From Oscillospiraceae bacterium (GTDB taxonomy: Bacteria > Bacillota > Clostridia > Oscillospirales > Ruminococcaceae): DNA of 64,000 nt. The notes beneath the pieces are model-generated. The model was not told where the DNA came from. It worked only from the letters and a program-made list of their open reading frames with translations, and searched no databases. The translations under genes and the position numbers were made by a program. The stretch is from assembly GCA_015067315.1 (NCBI GenBank), contig SVMR01000002.1, forward strand, positions 83,258 through 147,257, written 5' to 3'. Position 1 is the stretch's first letter, and every line of letters begins with the position of its first letter. Below, one piece after another: positions 15,529 through 23,134 of this stretch.

Positions 15529-16593
15529 TCAAAGTATCATATCCCCTGCTTTAATAAGTCCCGTTTTCTTCATTACCGCATAGAAAAGATAGGAAAGAAC
15601 CGCCGGAAGAACAAAACAGACTATAAGAAGTCCAAGCCACATATTTGCTCCGCCGTTCATATCGGAAAGAACCCCAAGAGGTCCCACAAGTCCGCAGGTT
15701 CCCATTCCGGCGGAAACTCCGGTACATTCAAGCTTGAAAACAAGAGTGCTTACAGGTCCGGTAATCGCCGCCGCAAGAGTCGGAGGAATCCAGATTGCCG
15801 GTTTCTTTATGATATTGCTCATCTGAAGCATCGAAGTTCCGAGTCCCTGGGCAAAAAATCCGCCCCAGCCGTTATCGGCAAAACTAATTACCGCAAAACC
15901 TATCATCTGTGCACAGCATCCGGCAACGGCCGCGCCGCCCGCAATTCCGCTTATGCCGATCATCGCGCAGATTGCCGCAGAGGAAATCGGAAGAGTAAGA
16001 ATCATTCCCACAACAACGGAAATAATAATTCCCATGAGAAGGGGCTGCATTTCCGTCGCGGTATTAATAAAATCTCCGAGATAATACATAATATATGCAA
16101 CGGCGGGACAAACGAGTTTTGCAATGGCATAGCCCGCAATTATCGTGACGGTCGGGGTTACAAGAATATCGACTTTCGTCTTTTTTGAAACAAGCATTCC
16201 GATTTCAACGGCAAAAATCACGGCAACAAATGCGCCGGCAGGACCCGCCGTATATGCAATGCTTTCTCCGCTTTCAAGAACAATTGCAGCTCCGAGAGAA
16301 TACGAAATACTTCCTACCGCGGCGCAAGAGAACATTACAAGAGGATCCGCTTTAAGCGAATATGCAATTGCAACGCCGATTGCCATTCCGGAAGCGCCCT
16401 GTGCAAAAGTTTTCATCTCGGTGAAAAATCCGCCGATTGCGTTAACCGTTTCGTTTGCAATATAATCCGATCCGAGATATGTTCCGAGCGTTCCGAAAAT
16501 CGTTCCGATCAGGAGCGAAGCAAAAAGTCCAAGCGCCATCGCGGACATTGCGTCAATGAAATATTTCTTTGCGTATTTTTTAAGAGTTTCCAT
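15529..16593 (-). CDS. PTS sugar transporter subunit IIC, PfoR-like
   Basis: A 354-residue integral membrane protein with about nine or ten helices and glycine-rich loops (GISGIAGGAAVAGCCAQMIG, CTGVSAGMGTCGLVGPLG) typical of the PTS_EIIC_2/PfoR family. No IIA or IIB domain or gene is adjacent, as usual for PfoR-type proteins, whose transport substrate is unsettled. The start is ATG 16593, with TTGGAGATG upstream; the in-frame TTG at 16608 overlaps that site. Monocistronic and divergent from the amidotransferase operon. Confidence 0.8.
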   Translation of the reverse strand: METLKKYAKKYFIDAMSAMALGLFASLLIGTIFGTLGTYLGSDYIANETVNAIGGFFTEMKTFAQGASGMAIGVAIAYSLKADPLVMFSCAAVGSISYSLGAAIVLESGESIAYTAGPAGAFVAVIFAVEIGMLVSKKTKVDILVTPTVTIIAGYAIAKLVCPAVAYIMYYLGDFINTATEMQPLLMGIIISVVVGMILTLPISSAAICAMIGISGIAGGAAVAGCCAQMIGFAVISFADNGWGGFFAQGLGTSMLQMSNIIKKPAIWIPPTLAAAITGPVSTLVFKLECTGVSAGMGTCGLVGPLGVLSDMNGGANMWLGLLIVCFVLPAVLSYLFYAVMKKTGLIKAGDMIL

Positions 16594-16649
16594 TAATGTC
16601 ATCTCCAATAAAAAATTTATAACTTTATTGTATCACTAAACAACATTTA

Positions 16650-16678
16650 TTGCAAAATATAGTTAAAAAATATATAAT
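16650..16678 (+). promoter_or_regulatory. Promoter of the amidotransferase-SDR operon
   Basis: TTGCAA at 16650-16655, 17-base spacer, TATAAT at 16673-16678. Confidence 0.6.
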
Positions 16679-16711
16679 AAATTCATACCGAACACGGGAG
16701 GTGTTTTTTAT

Positions 16712-17431
16712 ATGAAACCGATTATCGGAATTTTGCCTTCTTATGACGACGAAAAACAGCAGATTTTTCTTAACGAAACCTATGTTGACGCTGTAATTGA
16801 ATCCGGAGGAATCCCTTTTGTACTTCCCCTTACTAATGACCAAAAAATCGTTTTTTCCGCAATCGAAAAAATCGAAGGACTTATTCTTTCCGGCGGAACG
16901 GATATTGATCCCAAATATTACGGAGAAGCAAATTCCGGAAAAAGTCTCGGAATCTGCCCTTTGCGGGATGAAGCGGAAGAAGTTTATATCCGTCTTGCCC
17001 TTGAATCGGATATCCCCGTTCTCGGAATCTGCCGCGGAATGCAGGCTCTTAACGTTTTCTGCGGAGGAAGCCTTATTCAGGATATTCCTTCCGAACACGG
17101 TTTTTCCGTAATCCACCGCCTTGAAAAACCGGAGATTGCCTTCCACAGCCTCACCGTTGAAAAATCCTCTCCCCTTTCCGACGCAATGGGTTTCGGAACC
17201 CATACGATAAACAGCTATCATCATCAGGCGGTTAAAAATATCGCTCCGGATTTTTCGGTTTGCGCCGTTTCGGAAGACGGAATTGTTGAAGCGATTTATC
17301 ATAAAAACAAAAAATTCGTTCTCGGAGTTCAATGGCATCCGGAACGCGACCGCGAAACCGCAACAGAAAATAAAAAAATCGTGGATTATTTTATAAAAAT
17401 CTGCTCTGAAACAAAAAAGGAGAAATCATGA
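16712..17431 (+). CDS. Class I glutamine amidotransferase-like hydrolase (PuuD/peptidase C26)
   Basis: A 239-residue alpha/beta hydrolase with the nucleophile elbow GICRGMQALNVFCGG (Cys about 109), ILSGGTDIDPKYYGE upstream, and the His-Glu pair in GVQWHPERD. This is the gamma-glutamyl-GABA hydrolase family, which cleaves gamma-glutamyl amides in putrescine breakdown; other gamma-glutamyl substrates are possible. No other puu genes are present, so the pathway is uncertain. GGGAGGTG precedes the ATG, and the stop overlaps the next start by four bases. Confidence 0.88.
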   Translation: MKPIIGILPSYDDEKQQIFLNETYVDAVIESGGIPFVLPLTNDQKIVFSAIEKIEGLILSGGTDIDPKYYGEANSGKSLGICPLRDEAEEVYIRLALESDIPVLGICRGMQALNVFCGGSLIQDIPSEHGFSVIHRLEKPEIAFHSLTVEKSSPLSDAMGFGTHTINSYHHQAVKNIAPDFSVCAVSEDGIVEAIYHKNKKFVLGVQWHPERDRETATENKKIVDYFIKICSETKKEKS

Positions 17432-18207
17432 CAAAAACAGTTCTCATAACCGGCGCTTCTTCCGGAATAGGAAAAGAATTTGCAAAAATATTTTCCAAAA
17501 AAGGCTTTAACGTAATCCTTGTTGCAAGAAGCGAAGAAAAACTCGGCAAAATTAAAGATTACCTTACCCAAAAATACGAAAACAACGTAGTTTATTACGT
17601 AAAAGACCTTACCGCGGAAAACGCAGTAAAAGAACTTTATGATGAGGTAAAATCCGACGGATATCCGGTGGATTATCTTATAAACAACGCAGGATTCGGC
17701 AGCAACCACGGATATATCGAAACAGATTATGAAGTGCACGAAAATATGGTAAAGCTCAATGTGCTTTCTCTTATGGAACTTTGCCATTGCTTCGGAAAAG
17801 ATATGTGCGAACGAAAAAGCGGAAAAATCCTGAACGTTGCATCCATAGCCGCTTTTTCCGCCGGACCTTATATGTCCGTTTATTATGCAACAAAGGCTTT
17901 TGTTCTTTCCCTTTCCGAAGCTCTTTCGGAAGAATTTTCAGAATACGGCGTTTCCGTAACCTGCCTTTGCCCCGGACCCACGGAAACAAACTTCGGCGCC
18001 GTTTCCGATTTCGGAGAATCCAACGCATTCAGATATCTCGGGGTTGCAAAAGCTTCCGACGTTGCAAAAATCGGATATAAAGCGATGATGAAAGAAAAAT
18101 CTCTTGTTTTCTCCGGTTTTAAAGTTAAATTCATGGCTTTTCTTACAAGAATCACTCCCCGTTCAATCAATACAAGTTTTTCAAAATTCATGAACAAGCA
18201 TAAATAA
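17428..18207 (+). CDS. Short-chain dehydrogenase/reductase
   Basis: A 259-residue classical SDR. The Rossmann motif TGASSGIGKEFAKIF (about 8-22), the NNAG motif (LINNAGFGS) and the active-site Tyr-x3-Lys in VYYATKAF after a catalytic Ser (NVASIAAF) are all present. The N-terminus with VARSEEKL prefers NADP(H). The substrate is unknown; relatives act on fatty acyl or steroid-like carbonyls. It is translationally coupled to the amidotransferase through ATGA. Confidence 0.9.
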   Translation: MTKTVLITGASSGIGKEFAKIFSKKGFNVILVARSEEKLGKIKDYLTQKYENNVVYYVKDLTAENAVKELYDEVKSDGYPVDYLINNAGFGSNHGYIETDYEVHENMVKLNVLSLMELCHCFGKDMCERKSGKILNVASIAAFSAGPYMSVYYATKAFVLSLSEALSEEFSEYGVSVTCLCPGPTETNFGAVSDFGESNAFRYLGVAKASDVAKIGYKAMMKEKSLVFSGFKVKFMAFLTRITPRSINTSFSKFMNKHK

Positions 18208-18246
18208 ACAATAAATTGCCTGTAAAGTAAAATGATATTACATATC

Positions 18247-18275
18247 AAAAAAAGCCCGCATTGGCGGGCTTTTTT
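18247..18275. terminator. Bidirectional terminator between the SDR and trpB
   Basis: AAAAAAAGCCCGC, four-base loop, GCGGGCTTTTTT. It serves both convergent units. Confidence 0.85.
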
Positions 18276-18290
18276 AATATATGGTTTTAA

Positions 18291-19523
18291 TTATTCAAAA
18301 AATCTTTCACCAAGACCGTATTCATCAACAACAAAGTCCATATCTTTGTCGCCACGTCCGGAAAGGCAGACGAGAATTGAACCCGTGTCGTGTTCTCTTG
18401 CGTATTTCATAGCGTAAGCAACCGCATGGGAGCTTTCCACAGCGGGAATAATTCCTTCAAAGCGGCAGAGTTTATAGAAAGCTTCCATCGCCTCTTCGTC
18501 GCTTATCTGAACGTAATTTACCCTGCCGACGTCACGGAGGAATGCGTGTTCCGGACCGACGGAAGGATAGTCGAGTCCGCTTGCAATGGAATAAACCGGG
18601 CTTGGGTTGCCCTCGTCATCCTGGAGAAGATAGCTGTTGAATCCGTGAAGAATACCGGGTTTTCCGTATGCCATGGAAGCGGCATGATCGCCAACCGCAG
18701 AACCTCTTCCGAGAGGCTCAACTCCATATATATCAACCGGATCGCCGAGGAAAGGAACAAACATACCGATGGAGTTTGAACCGCCGCCGACGCATGCGGT
18801 AACCGCGTCGGGCATGATTCCTGTCATTTCAAGGAACTGTTCTCTTGCTTCAATTCCTACTATGGACTGGAAATCACGAACCATTTTCGGGAACGGATGG
18901 GGACCTACAACGGAACCGATGCAATAAATAGCATCTTTATACTCGTTCATATATGCCTCAAAGGCGGCGTCCACAGCCTCTTTAAGGGTTTTAAGTCCTT
19001 TTGTGACCGGAATTACGTTTGCGCCGAGAAGTTTCATTCTGGTAACGTTAGGAGCCTGTTTTTCAATATCAACTTCGCCCATATAAACGTCGCATTCAAG
19101 ACCGAAATAGGCGGCAGCGGTTGCGATTGCAACGCCGTGCTGACCTGCGCCGGTTTCGGCAATGAGTTTTTTCTTGCCCATATATTTTGCAAGAAGACCC
19201 TCGCCCATGCAGTGGTTCAGTTTATGAGCACCGGTGTGGTTAAGATCTTCCCTTTTAAGATAGATCTGGCATTTGCCGAGATGGTTGGAAAGTCTTTCGC
19301 AATGATAAACCGGAGTTGCTCTTCCCTGGAATTCTTTTCTGATTCTGCGAAGTTCGTTGATAAACTGCGCGCTGTGGCAGATTGTTTCATAAGCATCGTT
19401 GATTTCCCTAAATGCCGGAACAAGTTCATCCGGAATAAACTGTCCGCCGAAATCCCCGAAAAATCCTTCTTTATTGGGGTAATCTTTAAGATAACGGTCA
19501 AAATCTTTATATGTCATATTCAT
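18291..19523 (-). CDS. trpB: Tryptophan synthase beta chain
   Basis: A 410-residue PLP enzyme that joins indole and serine to make tryptophan. The PLP lysine is K101 in [14 protein letters not shown], the phosphate loop is [12 protein letters not shown], and the N-terminal [15 protein letters not shown] is the standard TrpB1 form. It lacks a trpA neighbour or any other trp gene here, so it may use indole from outside or a distant trpA. The ATG at 19523 is preceded by GAAAGGAAAC. It is controlled by the T-box and possibly the short leader peptide upstream. Confidence 0.95.
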   Translation of the reverse strand: MNMTYKDFDRYLKDYPNKEGFFGDFGGQFIPDELVPAFREINDAYETICHSAQFINELRRIRKEFQGRATPVYHCERLSNHLGKCQIYLKREDLNHTGAHKLNHCMGEGLLAKYMGKKKLIAETGAGQHGVAIATAAAYFGLECDVYMGEVDIEKQAPNVTRMKLLGANVIPVTKGLKTLKEAVDAAFEAYMNEYKDAIYCIGSVVGPHPFPKMVRDFQSIVGIEAREQFLEMTGIMPDAVTACVGGGSNSIGMFVPFLGDPVDIYGVEPLGRGSAVGDHAASMAYGKPGILHGFNSYLLQDDEGNPSPVYSIASGLDYPSVGPEHAFLRDVGRVNYVQISDEEAMEAFYKLCRFEGIIPAVESSHAVAYAMKYAREHDTGSILVCLSGRGDKDMDFVVDEYGLGERFFE

Positions 19524-19566
19524 TTTAGCTGTTTCCTTTCAAAATAAATTTGTTATAAAGCAAAAA

Positions 19567-19593
19567 TTATTTTAAAATGTGCCATCGTTTCAT
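19567..19593 (-). CDS. Putative 8-residue Trp-containing leader peptide
   Basis: ATG AAA CGA TGG CAC ATT TTA AAA TAA, peptide MKRWHILK, has a strong GGAGG site eight bases before its ATG. It lies after the T-box terminator and 44 bases before trpB. With one Trp codon, it resembles the arrangement of the Bacillus rtpLA leader, where ribosome stalling at Trp codons adds a second layer of control. That role is inferred. Confidence 0.55.
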   Translation of the reverse strand: MKRWHILK

Positions 19594-19609
19594 GATAATT
19601 CCTCCAAAA

Positions 19610-19889
19610 TAAAAAAACGCCTTTGTCCCCCATTAAAACAGGACAAAGACTTCAAAAAAATCTCTGCGGTGCCACCTGAATTGGCAAAAGCCCACTTTAT
19701 CGGATACTGACATATCCTTCCGGTCTGATAACGGTCCGGCGCCGACAGCCATTACTTGCAAAAAACTGCTTTCCTGCTGTCCTCATGAGTCCATTCGCTT
19801 TCATTAAGGTTACGGAATTTCCACCAGCATCCGCTCTCTTTAAGCCAACCTGAAAGTTACTATTCTCAATCATCGGTTTAAAATATTAT
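19610..19889 (-). ncRNA. T-box leader, tryptophan (specifier TGG)
   Basis: On the minus strand a stem I with an AGAGAG bulge and GGATGCTGGTG loop, then the specifier context GCGAATGGACTC (TGG, 19791-19793), then the T-box core AGGTGGCACCGCA (19665-19677 region) and the terminator CTTTGTCC/GGACAAAG with a T tract (19610-19648). It senses uncharged tRNA-Trp and allows transcription of trpB when tryptophan is short. Specifier and downstream gene agree. Confidence 0.93.
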
Positions 19890-19895
19890 ATATAA

Positions 19896-19924
19896 TATAT
19901 ACCACCGAATAACACTTTTGTCAA
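19896..19924 (-). promoter_or_regulatory. Promoter of the T-box/trpB unit
   Basis: On the minus strand TTGACA (19919-19924), 17-base spacer and TATATA (19896-19901), a few bases ahead of the T-box leader. Confidence 0.65.
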
Positions 19925-20017
19925 GTAAATCGCTAAAATAATTTTGTATTGAAATTTATATTATTTCGGCTATAATAAATATAAATTTACCGAACAGGCT
20001 TTTTTAAGGAGTACATA

Positions 20018-20539
20018 ATGTTATTAAAAACAAATAGGCTAACTATAAGACATATAGAACCCGGTGATTGGAAAAATATAAAAAAAATATGGCAGGATTT
20101 TAATAATTCTCCCTTTTCCCAATATGATATGCCGCATAACACGGATGACGAAGACGTTAAAAACAGAATTTCAAAATGGGCCAACGCAAGCAAAGGTTTT
20201 GAGCATATTTTCTTTGCCGTCTGTCTTGAAGAAATTGTTATCGGTTTCTTTTCTTTCAATATCCGCGAAGATTCCCATGAACTCGGATATTGCTTCAGTT
20301 CCGCATATCAGGGAGAAGGTTATGCAAAAGAAAGTCTTAAAGCTTTAATTGAATATCTTCCTGAAATCGGAATAAAAAAGCTTTCCGCCGGTACTGCGAT
20401 TAATAACGTCCCTTCCGTTTCCTTTCTGAAATCTTTGGGTTTCGTTTTGACCGGAACCGAAAAAGTATCTTTTTATAAAAACGAAGAAGGAAACGATATT
20501 GTGTTCGAAGGCGGAAAATTTGAACTAAACATAGAATAA
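20018..20539 (+). CDS. GNAT acetyltransferase, RimJ/RimL type
   Basis: A 173-residue acetyltransferase with the RimJ/L-like N-terminus LKTNRLTIRHIEPGDW and the acetyl-CoA segment LGYCFSSAYQGEGYAKESLKALI (about 88-110), then SVSFLKSLGF. Relatives acetylate N-termini of ribosomal proteins or amino-group substrates such as antibiotics; the target is not readable. AAGGAG precedes the ATG. It is monocistronic and divergent from the trpB leader. Confidence 0.88.
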   Translation: MLLKTNRLTIRHIEPGDWKNIKKIWQDFNNSPFSQYDMPHNTDDEDVKNRISKWANASKGFEHIFFAVCLEEIVIGFFSFNIREDSHELGYCFSSAYQGEGYAKESLKALIEYLPEIGIKKLSAGTAINNVPSVSFLKSLGFVLTGTEKVSFYKNEEGNDIVFEGGKFELNIE

Positions 20540-20546
20540 AAGCATT

Positions 20547-20578
20547 AAAAAAAGCGGTGCTCATTTTGAGCACCGCTT
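20547..20578 (-). terminator. Terminator after eutC
   Basis: AAGCGGTGCTCA (20552-20563) pairs with TGAGCACCGCTT (20567-20578); on the minus strand seven T follow. A GTGCTCA/TGAGCAC pair forms the inner stem. Confidence 0.85.
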
Positions 20579-20590
20579 AAATTATGTAAC

Positions 20591-21451
20591 TTATGCTTTG
20601 AGGTCAAGACCGGAAGCTTTTTTGTCATACATCTGTTTGCAAAGTTCTGCAATGTATGCGCCTGCTTCTACCGGAGGAGTACCTGCTTTATGGATGTTGG
20701 AAACTACGGTACGGTTTGCTTCCGGAATGCCGGGATAGCCGCCATATACGCAGTATGCGGAGAGAGAGCTGGAAGTTGCAAGTCCGGGTCTTTCACCAAG
20801 AAGGATTACGGTTACTTTTGCGCCGAGAATCTGTGCAACGGAGTCTTCTGCGCCAACACGACCATATTTTACAAAGAAAGGAGTACCGACTTTAAGACCG
20901 GTTGCTTTAAGACCGTTATAGATTGCGGGAAGAACTGCGTCGATGTTTGCTTCAACTGCGGAAGAAGAAAGTCCGTCGGAAACAACGATCTGTACGTCGG
21001 GTTCTGCAATACAGTCTTTTTTGATCTGTGCGGCGGTTTCTTCGTCGAAGATACGGCCAAGGTCAGGTCTGGTAAGATAGGTTTCTTTGCTGTCGCATTT
21101 GGTCTGATAGGTTTTGAGGTTGTTTCTTTCAAGATATTCTTCATGAACATCGTTGAAAACTGCGTCCATTGCAGCAGCGTTGTCTGCGCGGACACGAAGA
21201 GTTGTTCTGGTAAGAGGACGGGGACCTGCTCTCCAAACGCCAAGACGTGCGTCGGTTTTAGCTTTGATTCTCATATACTCTTCTTTGTTATAAGGATTGG
21301 GAATGTTGAATTCCTCTCTGAGGCTATATGCGGAGATGTCTTCTACCTCTCCGTCACATTCGCATTTGCACTCACATTTAGGAGCTGCTTCGCCCTGAGT
21401 AGCCTGTGCGATAGCTTCACGGATGATTTTCATAAGTTCGGTATCGTTCAT
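20591..21451 (-). CDS. eutC: Ethanolamine ammonia-lyase small subunit
   Basis: A 286-residue subunit of the adenosylcobalamin-dependent lyase that turns ethanolamine into acetaldehyde and ammonia. Typical motifs are RVGVWRAGPRPLTRT-like (RLGVWRAGPRPLTRTTLR), VVSDGLSSSAVEANID and LLGERPGLATSSSLSAY. The N-terminal 45 residues contain CECKCECDGE, a cysteine cluster that is unusual for the family and may bind metal. It lies 20 bases after eutB, as the second gene of a two-gene unit. Confidence 0.95.
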   Translation of the reverse strand: MNDTELMKIIREAIAQATQGEAAPKCECKCECDGEVEDISAYSLREEFNIPNPYNKEEYMRIKAKTDARLGVWRAGPRPLTRTTLRVRADNAAAMDAVFNDVHEEYLERNNLKTYQTKCDSKETYLTRPDLGRIFDEETAAQIKKDCIAEPDVQIVVSDGLSSSAVEANIDAVLPAIYNGLKATGLKVGTPFFVKYGRVGAEDSVAQILGAKVTVILLGERPGLATSSSLSAYCVYGGYPGIPEANRTVVSNIHKAGTPPVEAGAYIAELCKQMYDKKASGLDLKA

Positions 21452-21471
21452 TATAATTGCAGCCTCCTTTC

Positions 21472-22842
21472 TTATTTAGCAAAGAACATGGATGCGTCGC
21501 CTGCACGTTCGCCAAGACGGCCTTCTTCGTCGAGGATGCCCATCTTGATTGCCCATTTGTGGAATTCAGGCGCAGGTTTTCTGTGGCTGAGTTCACGCAT
21601 GGTGTTGTCGTCATGGAAGGAAACGTCCTGATATGCGAGCATTACGTCGTCGCCCATAGGAACGCCCATGTAATAGTTGCAGTTTGCTGCGTTAAGAAGC
21701 AGGCAAGCAATTTCCTGGTCGTCCTGGGTAATGCCGGTGTGGTTGGTGAAGCAAGGTGCCATACCCATAGGAAGACCGATGATTTTTGCCATAAAGTGGT
21801 CTTCAAGGTTGCCGCGGATCATTTCTTTACCGTCGTAAATGGTTTCCGGTCCAATGAATCCGGTAACGTTGTTTACGCCGAAAGGTTCGAAGTTACGTGC
21901 AAAACCGTAGGTACGTGCTTCAAGAGTCATTTCGTCTGCGCCTTCGTCGCAGTCGATAGACATTTCGGAACCTTGGCCGGTTTCGAAATAAAGTTTGTTC
22001 ATACCGGTACCGTAGCATTCCTGTTTTGCAAGGTCATAAGCTTCGTTAAGAAGTGCTTTATCTACGCCGAAAGCTTCGCAAGCGCTTTGGGTACCTGCGA
22101 TTGACTGGAAGAACATGGAAAGCGGTGCGCCTTCACGAACAGCCTGCATCTGGGTGGTTACGTGAGAAAGAACGGAAATCTGGGTAGGAATATCCCACTG
22201 ATCTTTGAAATCGCGGAGTGCATGGGAAATTCTCTGGGTGGTTTCAACGGTATCTTCTACGGGGTTGATGCCGAAGCAAAGGTCACCGGAACCGAAAGAA
22301 ACGGCTTCCTGAACACCGAGAACGATGGTTTCGGGATCGTCGGTGCTGGAGTTGCACTGTGCACGGAAGGAAAGAGTTCCGGGAAGACCGATCTGGGTTT
22401 CGCAGCGGGTAGGTCTGCAGCATTTGCTTGCGCCGTAGATAAGGTCGGAAGCGGAGCAGATTTTTGCGACTGCTGCAACGGTTTCACCGATCCAGGCATA
22501 GCTTGCACGGTAAAGATCGTTGGTAGTGGTCTTGTGGTCCATGATCCACTCACGAACTTCGGCAATGGTATAGTTTTTGAACTGATCATACATGCGTTTG
22601 TTCATGGAGTCGATCTCAACTCTGGTAACCTCGTCTTTTTCGTAAGGAACGACGGGGTTTTCGGTGATGTCTTTAACGGTAAGCTCGCTGAGAACTACTT
22701 TTGCCGCAATTTTTTCGGAAACAGTTTCCGGAGCAATTCCGAGATATCTGTCGCCGGATTTCGGCTCGTTGGCTTTTGCGAGAACGTCTTTGACATCACG
22801 GAATTCATAAGTTTTTCCGTTAAGTCTGGTTTTCAGTTTCAA
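21472..22842 (-). CDS. eutB: Ethanolamine ammonia-lyase large subunit
   Basis: A 456-residue catalytic TIM-barrel subunit. The conserved stretches KANEPKSGDRYLGIA, FRAQCNSSTDDPETI, MNKLYFETGQGSEMS and PMGMAPCFTNH are present and the length is normal. The start is TTG 22842, eight bases after AAAGGAG; no ATG is available. No microcompartment, EutA reactivase, EutV/W regulator or acetaldehyde dehydrogenase genes adjoin it, so acetaldehyde handling must be encoded elsewhere. A structured leader and a consensus promoter lie upstream. Confidence 0.95.
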   Translation of the reverse strand: MKLKTRLNGKTYEFRDVKDVLAKANEPKSGDRYLGIAPETVSEKIAAKVVLSELTVKDITENPVVPYEKDEVTRVEIDSMNKRMYDQFKNYTIAEVREWIMDHKTTTNDLYRASYAWIGETVAAVAKICSASDLIYGASKCCRPTRCETQIGLPGTLSFRAQCNSSTDDPETIVLGVQEAVSFGSGDLCFGINPVEDTVETTQRISHALRDFKDQWDIPTQISVLSHVTTQMQAVREGAPLSMFFQSIAGTQSACEAFGVDKALLNEAYDLAKQECYGTGMNKLYFETGQGSEMSIDCDEGADEMTLEARTYGFARNFEPFGVNNVTGFIGPETIYDGKEMIRGNLEDHFMAKIIGLPMGMAPCFTNHTGITQDDQEIACLLLNAANCNYYMGVPMGDDVMLAYQDVSFHDDNTMRELSHRKPAPEFHKWAIKMGILDEEGRLGERAGDASMFFAK

Positions 22843-22908
22843 GGTGAAAACTCCTTTCCGTTTTCCGCAAAATGCAGAAAACTGGTTAATTTATATTTTC
22901 CGTTTTTA

Positions 22909-22957
22909 TGTGAAACCACGTCCCAAAACATCTCCGAATCTCGGACGCAATTTCACA
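22909..22957 (-). promoter_or_regulatory. Inverted repeat in the eutB leader
   Basis: TGTGAAA-N3-CGTCC at 22909-22923 faces GGACG-N3-TTTCACA at 22943-22957. The transcript can form a two-part stem in the 150-base leader. There is no T tract, so it is not a terminator; it may bind a regulator or protect the RNA. Confidence 0.5.
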
Positions 22958-23005
22958 TATTTACGTAATATATAAGCGGACATACTACCCCACTTATACT
23001 ATATT

Positions 23006-23034
23006 AGTATATACAAGATAGCAAATTTTGTCAA
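23006..23034 (-). promoter_or_regulatory. Promoter of eutBC
   Basis: On the minus strand TTGACA (23029-23034), 17-base spacer, TATACT (23006-23011). Confidence 0.7.
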
Positions 23035-23090
23035 TTATTTGTCATTTCTTTTCTTTAAAAAAATGAAGTTTTATTTTTATATATATTGAC

Positions 23091-23126
23091 GAAAAAAGCT
23101 CTCCTTTCCGGAGAGCTTTTGTTTTT
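23091..23126. terminator. Terminator after typA
   Basis: AAAAAAGCTCTCC, TTTCC loop, GGAGAGCTTTTGTTTTT. On the minus strand it closes typA with a run of six T. Confidence 0.8.
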
Positions 23127-23134
23127 CATAAAAA

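Noticed and set aside
22843..23005. Cobalamin riboswitch or EutV-type dual hairpin in the eutB leader
   Set aside because: No B12-box-like sequence and no terminator stem could be found; only one inverted repeat without T tract is present.
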